Below are positions 1 through 10,292 of a DNA stretch of 64,000 bases, piece after piece. The number at the start of each line of letters is the position of its first letter. The stretch's first letter is position 1. Origin of the DNA: Spirilliplanes yamanashiensis (GTDB taxonomy: Bacteria; Actinomycetota; Actinomycetes; Mycobacteriales; Micromonosporaceae). Both the position numbers and the translations under genes were made by a program. Location of the stretch: positions 1 through 64,000 of the forward strand of contig NZ_BOOY01000004.1 in the NCBI RefSeq assembly GCF_016863475.1, in the 5' to 3' direction. A model generated the notes under the pieces. It made no database searches. It saw nothing but the letters and a program-made list of their open reading frames with translations, and was not told the origin of the DNA.

Positions 1-150
1 CGGGCTCATCGGCCTCGGGCTCATCGGCCTCGGGCTCATCGGCCTCGGGCTCATCGGCCTCGGGCTCATCGGCCTCGGGCTCATCGGCCTCGAGTTCGTC
101 TGGCTCGGGTTCGTCTGGCTCGGGCTCGTCCGCATCGGGCTCGCGGGCCG
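1..150 (+). repeat. 15-bp tandem repeat at left edge
   Basis: Six exact copies of cgggctcatcggcct fill bases 1-90, then about four degenerate copies run to base 150. The array starts at or before the window edge, so its true copy number is unknown. In the frame of the downstream GGDEF/EAL gene each unit reads Gly-Ser-Ser-Ala-Ser with no stop, so it most likely encodes a flexible linker before the first membrane segment. Because the unit is 15 bp, copy-number change would keep the frame. Confidence 0.9.
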
Positions 151-3100
151 GGCTGCCGGCCCGGCCGGCGCGTCAGCGGGCCCGCGACCGGGTCGACCCG
201 GTCGACGCGCGGGAGCGCCGGGCCGCGCGCCGTCGCCGCCTCCGCGGCATCCTCCACTTCGGACTCGTCACCGCCCTGGTCGCCGCGGCCGTGCCGTGGT
301 GGGCGGGCTGGCCCGTCAAGCTGCCTGCCGCGTTCTGGGTGATGGCCGCGCTCGCCGTCGCCGTCGACGCCCGCCCGCACCCGACCACCCGCCGCCGCGC
401 CGGCTCGGTCGTGCTGCCGTCGGTGTGCTTCACGTTCGCCGTCGTGCTGGCGTGGGGATTCCTGCCCGCACTGGCCGTGCAGGCCGTCACGGTCGCGATC
501 GCCGGCGCCCGCTCACCGCACCCGGCCCGGCGCACCACCCACCTCCTGCTCCAGTACGCCGCCGCCCTCGGCGCCGCGGCCGCCGTCGCCCAGGCGGGCG
601 GGCTGCGCCTGCCGCTGGAGACGGTGCGCTGGACGGACGCGCTGCTCGTGCTCGCGGCGGCTGTGGCGTGGACCGTCACGCGCACCGCCATGGCGATGGT
701 GCTCGCCCGGCTGGTCGCCGAGGTGCCGCGCGACCCCGCCGACGGCGGACGCGCGCGCGTCGAGCTGCCGACCACCGGCGCGATGCTGCTGCTCGGCGCC
801 GTCCTGCCCGCGGTGGCGGCGGCGAGCGCGGCGCTCGTTCCCCTGGTGCTGGTGCCCCTGTTCGCCGTGGACCGGATGGCGCGCAGCACCCGCGACCACG
901 CCCGTTCCGCCCGCACCGACGTGCTCACCGGCCTGCCGAACCGCCGCGCGCTGCTCGCCGCGAAGCACCGCCTGGCCCGGTCCCGCCGCGGCGCCCTGCT
1001 GCTGTTCGACCTGGACCGCTTCAAGGACGTCAACGACGCCCTCGGCCAGCCCGGCGGCGACCGCCTGCTCGCCGCGGTCGCGGACCGCCTCAGCGCGGCC
1101 GTCGCCCCGCACGACGTGGTGGCCCGCCTCGGCGGCGACGAGTTCGCCGTGCTCGCCACCCGCGTCGACGACGCCGCGGACGCCCGCCGCCTCGCCCTGC
1201 ACCTCGCCTCCGTCCTGGACGAGCCGATCGTCGTCGACGGCCTCCCCGTCGACGTCAGCGCTGCCGTCGGCGTCGCCCTGCACCCGGCGCACGGCGACGA
1301 CGTCGCGGCCCTGCTGCAGCACGCCGAGATCGCCATGTACGAGGCGAAGCACCGCGGCGAGCCCTGCGCCGTGTACGCCCCCGGCGCCGACGGCACCCCG
1401 CACCGGCTCGCCCTGCTCGCGGACCTGCGCGCGGCCCTGCAGGGCGACACCGGAGCCGGCACCGTCGCCCTCTGGTACCAGCCGCAGGTCGCCATCGCCA
1501 CCGGCGAGGTCCTCGGCGTGGAGGCGCTGCTGCGCTGGCACCACCCCGTGCGCGGCATGGTCGACCCGGAGGAGATCCTCCGCGTCGCCGAGCCCACCGC
1601 CGTCATGCGTCTGCTCACCGCCAAGGTGCTGACGGACGCCGTGGCCCAGACGGCCCGGTGGCGCGCCGCCGGCCACCTCATCCGCGTGTCCGTCAACGTC
1701 AGCGTCCGCGACCTGCACACCGGCGACCTCGCCCGCCAGGTCGAGGACCTGCTCGACCGCCACGACATCCCGGCCGCCCTCCTGCAGATCGAGTTGACCG
1801 AGAGCGCCCTGCTGCCGGACGCCCGCCAGGTGCTGGCCACGATCCGCCGCCTGCACCAGCTCGGCGTCGCCATCTCCCTGGACGACTTCGGCACCGGCTG
1901 GTCCTCCCTGCAACACCTGCGCCGCCTCCCGCTCGCCGAGGTCAAGATCGACCGTTCCTTCGTCCTGGGCATGACCGCCAACGCCGAGGACGCCGCCATC
2001 GTCCGCTCCGTCGTGGAACTCGCCGCCGCCCTGAACCTGCGCGTCGTCGCCGAGGGCGTCGAGGACGAGCGCACGTGGCGCGCCCTGCACGCCGCCGGCT
2101 GCCACAGCGCCCAGGGCTGGTTCTACGCCCGCCCGATGCCGGCGGACGAGTTCGCGACCTGGCTCAGCCGCTACCGCCCCGTCGGCCCCACCCCGACCGC
2201 TGTGCCCGGCTCGGCCGCCAACGGCGAGGTGGGCACCGCGAAGGCCGGCGCCCCGCAGGCCGCGACGTCGGTGGGCACGGTGACACTGCCGCTGCCGGCG
2301 CGCCCGCCGGCCGTCGTGAACGACGACGCCGCGATTCCGACGGCCGGCGGGCGGAGCGCCCATGCCCTCGCGCCCGGCGACGCAGCAGCCGAGGACGTGG
2401 CCGCAGCCGGACCGGCCAAGCCCACACCGGCCAAGCCCGCACCCGCCAAGCCGGTGCAGGGCAAGCCCCCCGCTGTCCCCAGGCCCGCAGCGGGCCCGGT
2501 GATCGCCCGGCCGGTGACCTCGACCAGCTCCGGGCCCCAACCGTCAGGCCCAGCCGGCCCGGCGCCGCAGCCGGTCGCAGGTCCGGCCCAGCCGGTGGCC
2601 GCGACGACGGTGCCCGAGGCGCCCGACCCGATCGCCCCGCCGCCCGCGGCTCCGCAGCCGGTCACCCCGCCGATCCCGGCGCCGGTGGCGGTCCCGTCCC
2701 AGTCGGCTCCCGTGCCCGGCGAACCGACCGCGGCGCCGACCACAGGGATCCTGGACCCGGTAGCGACCGGCTCGCCGGAAGAGTCCGCCCAGCAGGCCGA
2801 GGCCGCCATGACGCCGGTGCCGCCGCAGGCCACGTCGCCGCTCGGCCCGTCGCCTGACGCTCCTGCACCGGTCCGGCAGGAGACGTCTGCCGGGGCGGGC
2901 AAGACGGCGGGCCGGCGGCCGACGGCCGTGGGCGTCGCCTCGGTGCCGCAGACCGGCCGGCCCGCCGGAAATCCGGGCACCGGGCTGATGGACGTCCCGC
3001 TGCCGGGGATGCCCGAGCCGGTCGCGCTGCCGCCGACCGTGCCCGTGCCGGGCCAGGGCGGATCGCAGCCGCCCGCCGCGAATCCCGCGGAGGCGCCCGC

Positions 3101-3233
3101 CGACGAGCCCGAGGCGCTCATGCTGCCGCCGTTCATGCCGCTCCCAACCTCCGCGAAGAAGCCATCCGCCACGGACCCGACCGCCGCTCCCGGCGGGTCC
3201 GCGGTGGACGCTACGGGCCCGAGAAAGGCCTGA
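3..3233 (+). CDS. Membrane GGDEF/EAL cyclic-di-GMP protein, 5' partial
   Basis: The frame is open from base 3, so the gene probably starts upstream. A GTG at 291 is a possible start but falls inside the first hydrophobic helix. Order: GSSAS-repeat linker, Arg-rich patch, several membrane helices (about 258-880), a GGDEF domain with intact RLGGDEF (bases about 1126-1146), an EAL domain with VEALLRW (about 1518-1540), and a roughly 340-residue Pro/Ala-rich tail with PAKP repeats. GGDEF domains make and EAL domains hydrolyse cyclic di-GMP; which activity dominates cannot be told. The product-inhibition RxxD site is absent (APHD at that position). The disordered C-terminal tail is unusual for the family. 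Confidence 0.85.
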   Translation, partial: GSSASGSSASGSSASGSSASGSSASGSSASSSSGSGSSGSGSSASGSRAGLPARPARQRARDRVDPVDARERRAARRRRLRGILHFGLVTALVAAAVPWWAGWPVKLPAAFWVMAALAVAVDARPHPTTRRRAGSVVLPSVCFTFAVVLAWGFLPALAVQAVTVAIAGARSPHPARRTTHLLLQYAAALGAAAAVAQAGGLRLPLETVRWTDALLVLAAAVAWTVTRTAMAMVLARLVAEVPRDPADGGRARVELPTTGAMLLLGAVLPAVAAASAALVPLVLVPLFAVDRMARSTRDHARSARTDVLTGLPNRRALLAAKHRLARSRRGALLLFDLDRFKDVNDALGQPGGDRLLAAVADRLSAAVAPHDVVARLGGDEFAVLATRVDDAADARRLALHLASVLDEPIVVDGLPVDVSAAVGVALHPAHGDDVAALLQHAEIAMYEAKHRGEPCAVYAPGADGTPHRLALLADLRAALQGDTGAGTVALWYQPQVAIATGEVLGVEALLRWHHPVRGMVDPEEILRVAEPTAVMRLLTAKVLTDAVAQTARWRAAGHLIRVSVNVSVRDLHTGDLARQVEDLLDRHDIPAALLQIELTESALLPDARQVLATIRRLHQLGVAISLDDFGTGWSSLQHLRRLPLAEVKIDRSFVLGMTANAEDAAIVRSVVELAAALNLRVVAEGVEDERTWRALHAAGCHSAQGWFYARPMPADEFATWLSRYRPVGPTPTAVPGSAANGEVGTAKAGAPQAATSVGTVTLPLPARPPAVVNDDAAIPTAGGRSAHALAPGDAAAEDVAAAGPAKPTPAKPAPAKPVQGKPPAVPRPAAGPVIARPVTSTSSGPQPSGPAGPAPQPVAGPAQPVAATTVPEAPDPIAPPPAAPQPVTPPIPAPVAVPSQSAPVPGEPTAAPTTGILDPVATGSPEESAQQAEAAMTPVPPQATSPLGPSPDAPAPVRQETSAGAGKTAGRRPTAVGVASVPQTGRPAGNPGTGLMDVPLPGMPEPVALPPTVPVPGQGGSQPPAANPAEAPADEPEALMLPPFMPLPTSAKKPSATDPTAAPGGSAVDATGPRKA

Positions 3234-3246
3234 CCAGGACGCAGTT

Positions 3247-3285
3247 GCGGGAGGGCCCGACATCAAGGATGTCGGGCCCTCCCGC
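3247..3285 (+). terminator. Hairpin terminator after GGDEF/EAL gene
   Basis: A perfect 18-bp stem (gcgggagggcccgacatc and its complement) closes over a 3-base loop 14 bases after the stop codon. It is followed by gtctt but no long T-tract, as is common in high-GC actinomycetes. It separates this gene from gatC. Confidence 0.8.
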
Positions 3286-3461
3286 GTCTTCGAGCCGCGG
3301 AAGACCTTGGCCCGCGGGCCCGGGTCGGGCACCGTTGTCGTGGGCGCCGGAGATCCGGACGCGGCAACCAGCGTTCGAGCTACGGGGGCGGCCGACCGGG
3401 TGGGTGACCGCGGGCGGGGGACGGCCGGGGAGTCGGCGATCCGGCCGGGCCGGCGGGCAAA

Positions 3462-3467
3462 TAGACT
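3462..3467 (+). promoter_or_regulatory. Possible -10 box for gatCAB
   Basis: TAGACT lies in a locally AT-richer patch of the 291-bp gap before gatC. Transcription would start near 3474 and give an untranslated leader of about 100 bases. No convincing -35 is visible; nothing else is recognisable in 3286-3576. Confidence 0.3.
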
Positions 3468-3576
3468 CGTCGGGTTCGCCCGGCGGGCATTCCGGCCGGG
3501 GCGGACGCCCGGCGCCGGGCGCACCGGCACGGACGCTGACGCGATTCGACGATTGAACGAGGACGAGGGGGCACCG

Positions 3577-3879
3577 ATGGCCGCCATCTCCCGCGACGAG
3601 GTAGCGCACCTGGCGCGGCTGTCGCGGCTCGCCGTGACGGAGGACGAGCTGGACCGGTTCGCCGGTCAGCTGGACGTCATCCTGCAGGCGGTCGCCCGGG
3701 TGGGCGAGGCCGGTGCGGGCGACGACATCCCGCCGACGTCGCACTCGGTGCCGCTGACGAACGTGTTCCGCGACGACGTCGTGCAGCCGAGCCTGGCGCA
3801 GGCCGACGTGCTGGCCGGGGCGCCGGACGCCGCCGAGGGGCGCTTCCGCGTACCGCGGATCCTGGACGAGGAGGCCTGA
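3577..3879 (+). CDS. gatC: Asp/Glu-tRNA amidotransferase subunit C
   Basis: GatC is the small scaffold of the cytoplasmic GatCAB complex that converts Glu-tRNA(Gln) (and Asp-tRNA(Asn) in some species) to the amide. The 100-residue product has the family opening [17 protein letters not shown] and the C-terminal FRVPRIL segment. The ATG at 3577 is chosen over longer in-frame starts because it gives the family length and follows a purine-rich GAGGACGAGG site. gatA begins two bases after its stop, so the genes form one operon. Confidence 0.95.
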   Translation: MAAISRDEVAHLARLSRLAVTEDELDRFAGQLDVILQAVARVGEAGAGDDIPPTSHSVPLTNVFRDDVVQPSLAQADVLAGAPDAAEGRFRVPRILDEEA

Positions 3880-3881
3880 CC

Positions 3882-5357
3882 GTGACCGACGTGACCAGCC
3901 TGACCGCGGCGCAGATCGCGGGCCTCGTCGCGAGCGGCGAGGCGTCCGCCGCCGAGGTGACCCGCGCCCACCTGGACCGCATCGCGGCCGTGGACGACCG
4001 GGTGCACGCCTTCCTGCACGTCGACACCCAGGGCGCCGTGCAGGCCGCCGAGGCGGTCGACCGCCGGCGGGCCGCCGGTGAGGAGCTCGGACCGCTCGCG
4101 GGCGTGCCGATCGCCGTCAAGGACGTGCTGACCACGCGCGGGGTGCCGACCACCGCCGCGTCCAAGATCCTCGAGGGCTGGCGCCCGCCGTACGACTCGA
4201 CGGTCGTCGAGCGGCTGCGCGCGGCCGGCACGGTGATGCTCGGCAAGACCAACATGGACGAGTTCGCGATGGGCTCCTCCACGGAGTACTCGGCGTACGG
4301 GCCGACGAACAACCCGTGGGACCTCGGGCGCATCCCGGGCGGCTCCGGCGGCGGCAGCGCGGCCGCGCTCGCCGCGTACGAGGCGCCGCTGGCGATCGGC
4401 ACCGACACCGGCGGCTCCATCCGGCAGCCGGGCGCGGTGACGGGCACGGTGGGCGCGAAGCCGACGTACGGCGGCACGTCCCGCTACGGCCTGATCGCGT
4501 TCTCCTCGTCGCTGGACACCCCCGGCCCGTGCGCCCGCACGGTGGAGGACACGGCGCTGCTGCACAGCGTCATCGCCGGGCACGACCCGCGCGACTCGAC
4601 GTCCATCCCGCAGCCCGTGCCGGACGTCGTCGCGGCGGCCCGGCTGGGCGCGACCGGCGACCTGACGGGCGTGAGGCTCGGCATCGTCTCGGAGTTCAAC
4701 GGCGAGGGCGCCGAGCCGGGCGTGATGGCGGCGTTCCGCGAGTCGATCGAGGCCCTGACCAAGCTGGGCGCCGAGGTCGTCGAGGTGTCCTGCCCGAACT
4801 TCCAGTACGCGCTGCCGGCGTACTACCTGATCGCGCCGAGCGAGGCGTCGTCCAACCTGGCCCGCTTCGACGGTGTCCGGTACGGGCTGCGTGCCGGCGA
4901 CGACGGGCAGCGCTCGCTCGAGGAGGTCATGTCGATGACCCGCGAGGCGGGCTTCGGCGCCGAGGTAAAGCGCCGCATCATCATCGGCACCTACGCGCTG
5001 TCCAGCGGCTACTACGACGCCTACTACGGCCAGGCGCAGAAGGTCCGCACGCTCATCACACGCGACTTCGAGTCGGCGTTCGAGCGGGTGGACGTGCTGG
5101 TGTCGCCGACGACGCCGTTCGTGGCGTTCCCGTTCGGGTCGCGCACCGCCGACCCGTACCAGATGTACCTGTCGGACCTCTACACGATCCCGACCAACCT
5201 GTACGGCGGCCCGGCCATCTCGGTGCCGTGCGGGCTGTCCGAGGGGCTGCCCGTCGGTTTCCAGATCATGGCCCCGACGATGGCCGACGACCGGATGTAC
5301 CGGGTCGGCGCGGCCCTCGAGTCCGCGGTCGGCACGTTCACCCCGCCGGCCCTCTGA
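3882..5357 (+). CDS. gatA: Glu-tRNA(Gln) amidotransferase subunit A
   Basis: This is the glutaminase subunit of GatCAB, an amidase-signature enzyme that frees ammonia from glutamine for the GatB site. The catalytic triad is visible as Lys80 (PIAVKDVL), cis-Ser155 in [10 protein letters not shown] and nucleophile Ser179 in [11 protein letters not shown]. At 491 residues it has normal length. It starts with GTG two bases after gatC and ends 17 bases before gatB, with coupled translation likely. Confidence 0.96.
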   Translation: MTDVTSLTAAQIAGLVASGEASAAEVTRAHLDRIAAVDDRVHAFLHVDTQGAVQAAEAVDRRRAAGEELGPLAGVPIAVKDVLTTRGVPTTAASKILEGWRPPYDSTVVERLRAAGTVMLGKTNMDEFAMGSSTEYSAYGPTNNPWDLGRIPGGSGGGSAAALAAYEAPLAIGTDTGGSIRQPGAVTGTVGAKPTYGGTSRYGLIAFSSSLDTPGPCARTVEDTALLHSVIAGHDPRDSTSIPQPVPDVVAAARLGATGDLTGVRLGIVSEFNGEGAEPGVMAAFRESIEALTKLGAEVVEVSCPNFQYALPAYYLIAPSEASSNLARFDGVRYGLRAGDDGQRSLEEVMSMTREAGFGAEVKRRIIIGTYALSSGYYDAYYGQAQKVRTLITRDFESAFERVDVLVSPTTPFVAFPFGSRTADPYQMYLSDLYTIPTNLYGGPAISVPCGLSEGLPVGFQIMAPTMADDRMYRVGAALESAVGTFTPPAL

Positions 5358-5374
5358 GCGCGCAGGAGCTTTCG

Positions 5375-6868
5375 ATGACAACGTTCGCGCTGCCGTCCTA
5401 CGACGAAGCGACCAGCCGCTACGAGCCGGTGATCGGCCTCGAGACGCACGTCGAGCTGGGCACGAACACGAAGATGTTCTGCGGCTGCCCGACGGAGTTC
5501 GGCGCCGAGCCGAACACGCAGGTCTGCCCGGTCTGCCTCGCGCTGCCCGGGGCGCTGCCGGTGGCCAACCGTGCCGCGATCGAGGCGACGATCCGCATCG
5601 GCCTCGCGCTCAACTGCTCGATCGCGGAGTGGTGCCGGTTCGCCCGGAAGAACTACTTCTACCCGGACATGCCGAAGAACTTCCAGACGAGCCAGTACGA
5701 CGAGCCGCTGTGCGTCGACGGGTACGTGGACGTCGAGGTCGACGGCGAGACCGTGCGCATCGGCATCGAGCGGGTGCACCTCGAGGAGGACACCGGCAAG
5801 ACGTTGCACGTCGGCGGCGCGACGGGCCGCATTCACGGCGCCACCGAGTCGCTCGTCGACTACAACCGGGCCGGCATCCCGCTCGTCGAGATCGTCACGA
5901 AGCCGGTCCCCGGCATCGGGGCGAAGGCGCCCGAGGTGGCCAAAGCGTACGTGGCCGAGCTGCGGGACATCCTGCGCTCGCTGAACGTCTCCGACGTGCG
6001 CATGGAGCAGGGTTCGCTGCGGTGCGACGTCAACACGTCGCTCAACCTGCCCGGCGCCGAGTGGGGCACCCGCACCGAGACGAAGAACGTCAACTCGCTG
6101 CGGTCGGTGGAGCGCGCCGTCCGGTCGGAGATCATCCGGCAGGCGGGCCTGCTCGACGCGGGCGGTTCGATCCTGCAGGAGACCCGGCACTTCCAGGAGG
6201 ACACCGGCGACACCCGGCCGGGCCGCTCCAAGGAGACCGCGACGGACTACCGGTACTTCCCGGAGCCCGACCTGGTGCCGATGGCGCCCGACCCGGCGTG
6301 GGTCGCCGAGCTGAAGGCCGCGCTGCCGGAGCTGCCGCGGGTGAAGCGGGCGCGGCTGCGCGAGGAGTGGGGCGTGTCCGAGCTGGACATGCAGTCGATC
6401 GTGAACGCGGGCGCGGTGGAGCTGATCGAGCAGACCATCGCGGCCGGCGCGTCGGCGGCGGGCGCCCGCAAGTGGTGGCTCGGCGAGCTGGCCCGGCGGG
6501 CGAACGAGTCGGGGCAGGAGCTGTCCATGGTCGGCGCCACGCCGGCCCAGGTGGCGGAGCTGCAGGGGCTCGTCGACGCCGGCAAGATCAACGACAAGCT
6601 GGCGCGGTCGGTGCTCGAGGGCGTGCTGGCCGGCGAAGGTGACCCGGCGGCGGTCATGGCCGCCCGCGGCCTGGAGGTCGTCTCCGACACGGGCGCGCTC
6701 ACCGCGGCCGTGGACGACGCGATCGCCGCCAACCCGGACATCGCCGCGAAGATCCGCGACGGCAAGGTGGCGGCGGCGGGCGCGCTGGTCGGCGCTGTCA
6801 TGAAGGCCACGCGCGGGCAGGCGGACGCCAAGACGGTCCGCGACCTCATCCTCGAACGCCTGAGCTGA
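5375..6868 (+). CDS. gatB: Asp/Glu-tRNA amidotransferase subunit B
   Basis: GatB binds the misacylated tRNA, phosphorylates the Glu/Asp side chain with ATP and transfers ammonia. The 497-residue product begins its catalytic fold with [13 protein letters not shown]. The metal-binding cysteines are present at about residues 36, 38, 51 and 54 (MFCGCP and VCPVC). The C-terminal third is the helical YqeY-like tRNA-binding tail. The ATG at 5375 follows aggag with 6-base spacing. It is the last gene of gatCAB and is followed by a strong hairpin. Confidence 0.96.
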   Translation: MTTFALPSYDEATSRYEPVIGLETHVELGTNTKMFCGCPTEFGAEPNTQVCPVCLALPGALPVANRAAIEATIRIGLALNCSIAEWCRFARKNYFYPDMPKNFQTSQYDEPLCVDGYVDVEVDGETVRIGIERVHLEEDTGKTLHVGGATGRIHGATESLVDYNRAGIPLVEIVTKPVPGIGAKAPEVAKAYVAELRDILRSLNVSDVRMEQGSLRCDVNTSLNLPGAEWGTRTETKNVNSLRSVERAVRSEIIRQAGLLDAGGSILQETRHFQEDTGDTRPGRSKETATDYRYFPEPDLVPMAPDPAWVAELKAALPELPRVKRARLREEWGVSELDMQSIVNAGAVELIEQTIAAGASAAGARKWWLGELARRANESGQELSMVGATPAQVAELQGLVDAGKINDKLARSVLEGVLAGEGDPAAVMAARGLEVVSDTGALTAAVDDAIAANPDIAAKIRDGKVAAAGALVGAVMKATRGQADAKTVRDLILERLS

Positions 6869-6876
6869 GCCGTCGA

Positions 6877-6910
6877 TCCCGTGCCGTGGCCACCCGGCCA
6901 CGGCACGGGA
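6877..6910 (+). terminator. Hairpin terminator after gatB
   Basis: A perfect 15-bp stem (tcccgtgccgtggcc and complement) with an ACCC loop lies 8 bases after the gatB stop. A second GC-only hairpin follows at about 6912-6930. No T-tract. Confidence 0.75.
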
Positions 6911-7228
6911 TGCCCGCCCGGCGGGCGGGCGGAGTCGGGGCGGGCACCGGCGAGGCCGCAGCGGACGCCAGTCGCCGCTTTCATCACAGTGACGAGGTGG
7001 GTGGCCGGCGCGGAAAGGCTGCCGAGAGGCGAGCAGGTGCATCCACTTCCTCGCAGGACGCCGCCCACGTCCTCGCCCACTTCAGACCGCGGGCGGCCTG
7101 AGGCGCGCTCGACCGCGGCAGTTCCACGCCGCGTCTCGCTCGATCACCGGCACCGAGGGGCGTTCGCCGCTCAAAGGCTGCGTGGGCAACGAGCACCCCG
7201 GACCCCCGGATCGACGACCCGAGCGGCC
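6911..7228. other. Gene-free gap between convergent genes
   Basis: About 320 bases between the 3' ends of gatB and a reverse-strand GGDEF/EAL gene. Apart from the small GC hairpin next to the gatB terminator I see no RNA gene, repeat or convincing coding frame. Confidence 0.5.
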
Positions 7229-9874
7229 TCAGTTGCTCGTCGTGCGGTGTTCCTCCAGGTAGGCCTCGACCCGTTCCGCCGGCGACGGCGGTGACAGCGC
7301 GAACCCCTGGCCGAACGGGCACCCCGCATCGCGGGCGCGGTCGACCTGCTCCTGCGTCTCCAGGCCCTCGGCCACGATCTCCAGGCCGAGCCGGCGGCCC
7401 AGGCTGACGACGACGTCGATGACGGCCTGGCCGCCCAGCGGGGTGGCCGGGCCGGTGCCGCGGGCCAGGGAGCGGTCGAGCTTCAGCATGTCGACGGGCA
7501 GGCGGCGCAGGTGGGCGAGGGACGCCTGGCCGGCGCCGAAGTCGTCGAGGGCGGCGCGGACGCCGAGGTTGCGCAGGGCGGCGAGGGCGGCGACGACGGC
7601 GGGGACGTCCTCGGCGACCCAGGTCTCGGCGACCTCCACGACGAGCTTCTCCGGGTTGATGCCGTGGGCGACCAGGGCGGCGCCGACGCGGGTGGGGAAG
7701 GCGGGGGCGAGGAGTTCGCGCGGGGCCACGTTGACGGACATCGACAGTTCGGGGTCGAGGACCTGCCAGCGGGCCAGCTGGCGGCAGGCGGCGTCGATGA
7801 CCCACTCGCCGATGTCGCCGGCGACGCCGACGGAGGCGGCGATGGGGAGCAGTTCGGCGGGCATGATCGTGCCGAGGGTGGGGTGGCGCCAGCGCAGCAG
7901 GGCCTCGACGGCGACGGTGTGGCCGTCGCGCAGGCTCTGGACGGGCTGGTAGACGAGGTCGAGTTCGCCGCGGGAGGCGGCGCCGGTGATCTCGCGTTCG
8001 AGGTCCATGCGGCGGTTCAGCTGGGCCTCGAGGTCGGTGTCGTACCACTCGACGCGGTCGCGGCCGAGTTGTTCGGCGCGTTTGCGGGCGAGGTCGGCCT
8101 GGCGCAGGACGTCGTCGACGCCGGAGCCGGCGGAGACCTCGGCGAGGCCGACGCTGGCGTGCAGCGGGACGATCGTGCCGGGCATCATGTACGGCGCCGT
8201 GAGGTCGGTGATGATGCGGGTGCCGAGGGCGTAGGCGAGGACGGCGCCGTCGGCGGTGAGGACGGCGAACTCGTCGCCGCCGAGGCGGGCGGCCACGTCG
8301 TGTTCGCCCATGAGAGAGCGCAGGCGGCGGCCGACCTCGACGAGGACGGCGTCGCCGACCTGGCGGCCGCGGGCGTCGTTGATCTCGGCGACGCCGTGCA
8401 GGTCGATGACGAGCAGGGCGCCGGGGCGGCCGGGGGCGGCGCGGCGTTCCTCCAGGTCGCGCATGAGGGCGCGGCGGTTGGCCAGGCCGGTCAGCTGGTC
8501 GGTGTAGGACAGGGTGTGCAGGGCGCGTTCCAGGTGCTTGCGTTCGCCGACGTCGCGGACGTGCACGACGAGCGCCGCCACCTCGGGGACGCCGCGCTGG
8601 TCGCTGATGGTCGACTCGGTGTCGCGCCAGATGCCGAAGCCGTCGCACAGCCGGGCGGCGACCAGGGCGGGCGGGCCGGCGTGCTGGTGGCCGGCGAGGA
8701 CGTCGTCGAGGACGGCGCGGACGTCGGCGGCGTCGTCGGGGTGGATGAGGTCGACGAAGGCGCGGCCGACCACGTCGGCGTCGGCGAGGCCGAACAGGCG
8801 GGCCGCGGCGGGGGACTGCCACTGGACGGTGAGCCGCTCGTCGATCACCAGGGTCAGGTCGGTGGCGCCGGCGACCAGCGAGCGGAAGTGGGCCTCCTGG
8901 CCGGCGAGCTTGCCCGCGTACCGGCGGATGTCCGCGACGGCGAGCAGCTCGCGCATCGTCAGGATGCTGACCATGGCGATGCCCAGCACGATGGACGTCG
9001 GGTCGAACTCGCCGACCGTGACCAGGTGGTAGATGGCGGCCAGCACGCCCACCGCGGCGGGCAGCGCGAGGAGCGGGTAGCCCGCCAGGTGCTTCTCGGT
9101 CTCCGGCTCCGGCGGGTACGCCGGCAGCGGTTCGAGCCGGGTGGCGCCGTCCACCGCCAGGCCCAGGCCGGCCACGATCGGCAGGGCCGCCAGCACGAGC
9201 GCGGGGCCGGTGACCTGGTGCGCGAGCAGCGTCGTCTGCACGTACAGGCCGAGGACGACGGCGACGGTGCCGGCGCCGCAGCGGATCGCGGCCCGGCGGT
9301 GCGCCGCGGCGCGCAGCACCGTCACGACGATGATCGCGACGCCCGCGGCGGCGCACAGCGCGGCAGCCAGGGCGGCGCGCGGGGTCTCGCCGAGCGGGGG
9401 TGCCAGCCACGCCGCGAAGCCCAGGCTGACGCCCAGGCCGAGCCCGTCGAAGCCGCGCCGCAGGCGCACGGCGATGCTGGTGGCGGCGCCCGGCAGCAGC
9501 ACGGTGCCGATGCAGAACAGCAGGGCGGACACGCCGGTGCCGACGCACGCCAGCACGGGGCGGGTGGCGGCCGAGGCGGTCACGGTGGAGGCGAGGGTGG
9601 CGCCGGTGGCCAGCGCGCCCATGCCGATGAAGCCCGCGCCGCGGCAGGCGGTGAACGAGCTGTCCCGGTGGTGGATGGCCAGGGCGGTGCGGACCAGCAC
9701 GCTCGTCGCCCACGCGGCGACCAGGCCGACGCCGACCGCGACGACGGCGATGCCGGGCAGCGGGCCTGCGGCGCCGATGACGAGCACCACGGCCCCGACC
9801 AGCGGCACACCGAGGTGCCCGGCACGCGAGGTGCGCAGCCACCGCAGGGTTCGTACCAGGAGCGACGTTGCCAC
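7229..9874 (-). CDS. Membrane PAS-GGDEF-EAL cyclic-di-GMP protein
   Basis: 881 residues. The N-terminal ~300 residues hold about eight membrane helices; a PAS-like domain follows (VIDERLTVQWQSPAA, then LIHPDDAADV), then GGDEF with intact RLGGDEFAVL and EAL with VEALLRWRHP and LDDFGAG. It likely senses a membrane or small-molecule signal and makes or breaks cyclic di-GMP. The inhibitory RxxD site is missing (GEHD). The GTG start at 9874 has a gaagga site about 9 bases upstream. It stands alone, convergent with gatB. It shares architecture with the GGDEF/EAL genes at 3-3233 and 17790-20204 but is the only one with a clear PAS domain. Confidence 0.9.
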   Translation of the reverse strand: MATSLLVRTLRWLRTSRAGHLGVPLVGAVVLVIGAAGPLPGIAVVAVGVGLVAAWATSVLVRTALAIHHRDSSFTACRGAGFIGMGALATGATLASTVTASAATRPVLACVGTGVSALLFCIGTVLLPGAATSIAVRLRRGFDGLGLGVSLGFAAWLAPPLGETPRAALAAALCAAAGVAIIVVTVLRAAAHRRAAIRCGAGTVAVVLGLYVQTTLLAHQVTGPALVLAALPIVAGLGLAVDGATRLEPLPAYPPEPETEKHLAGYPLLALPAAVGVLAAIYHLVTVGEFDPTSIVLGIAMVSILTMRELLAVADIRRYAGKLAGQEAHFRSLVAGATDLTLVIDERLTVQWQSPAAARLFGLADADVVGRAFVDLIHPDDAADVRAVLDDVLAGHQHAGPPALVAARLCDGFGIWRDTESTISDQRGVPEVAALVVHVRDVGERKHLERALHTLSYTDQLTGLANRRALMRDLEERRAAPGRPGALLVIDLHGVAEINDARGRQVGDAVLVEVGRRLRSLMGEHDVAARLGGDEFAVLTADGAVLAYALGTRIITDLTAPYMMPGTIVPLHASVGLAEVSAGSGVDDVLRQADLARKRAEQLGRDRVEWYDTDLEAQLNRRMDLEREITGAASRGELDLVYQPVQSLRDGHTVAVEALLRWRHPTLGTIMPAELLPIAASVGVAGDIGEWVIDAACRQLARWQVLDPELSMSVNVAPRELLAPAFPTRVGAALVAHGINPEKLVVEVAETWVAEDVPAVVAALAALRNLGVRAALDDFGAGQASLAHLRRLPVDMLKLDRSLARGTGPATPLGGQAVIDVVVSLGRRLGLEIVAEGLETQEQVDRARDAGCPFGQGFALSPPSPAERVEAYLEEHRTTSN

Positions 9875-10016
9875 TGCCGGCGATCCTTCGACATGGGGGA
9901 TGGTCGGGATGGATCAGGTGTCACGGTCTCGGGAGTCGTCACACCCACATCGGGAAACGACCGTCCCCCGAAAAGGTTACGGAGGAGTAGTCCGTCGCAC
10001 GAGTCGGGGGCGGCGG

Positions 10017-10292
10017 CTATCCTCCCGCGACCGACGGCAGCACCTGGACCTCGGCCGACGCGGCGACGGGGGTGTCGAGCCCGCCGGTGCGCCGGCAGTC
10101 CTCGCCGTCCACGTAGACGTTGACGTAGCGGCGCAGCGCCCCGGTCTCGTCGCGCAGCCGGCGTTCCAGCCGGGGCCACCGCGCGGCGACCTCGTCGAGG
10201 ACGCCGCCCAGCGTGCCGCCGGCCTCGACGGGCAGCCGGGACTCGCCGCCCGTCTCAGCCCGCAGGGCGCCCGGGACCAGCACCGTCGCCAT
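10017..10292 (-). CDS. MoaD/ThiS-family ubiquitin-like protein
   Basis: A 91-residue beta-grasp protein ending in the exposed Gly-Gly (LPSVAGG) that family members need for adenylation and thiocarboxylation. Core features are the helix GGVLDEVAARWP, the strand YVNVYVDGED and the GGLDTPV turn. The ATG at 10292 shares one base with the stop of the upstream propeller gene (TGATG), so the two are translationally coupled. No molybdopterin or thiamine genes are nearby, so it is probably not a classical MoaD or ThiS but a sulfur carrier or protein modifier tied to its neighbour. Function unproven. Confidence 0.88.
   Translation of the reverse strand: MATVLVPGALRAETGGESRLPVEAGGTLGGVLDEVAARWPRLERRLRDETGALRRYVNVYVDGEDCRRTGGLDTPVAASAEVQVLPSVAGG

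Noticed and set aside
1-120. CRISPR-like array at the left edge
   Set aside because: Direct tandem 15-bp copies without spacers, in frame with a coding region; no cas genes in the window.
291-3233. GTG 291 as the true start of the first GGDEF/EAL gene
   Set aside because: It would begin inside the first hydrophobic helix, and the frame stays open to the window edge, so the gene is better treated as 5' partial.
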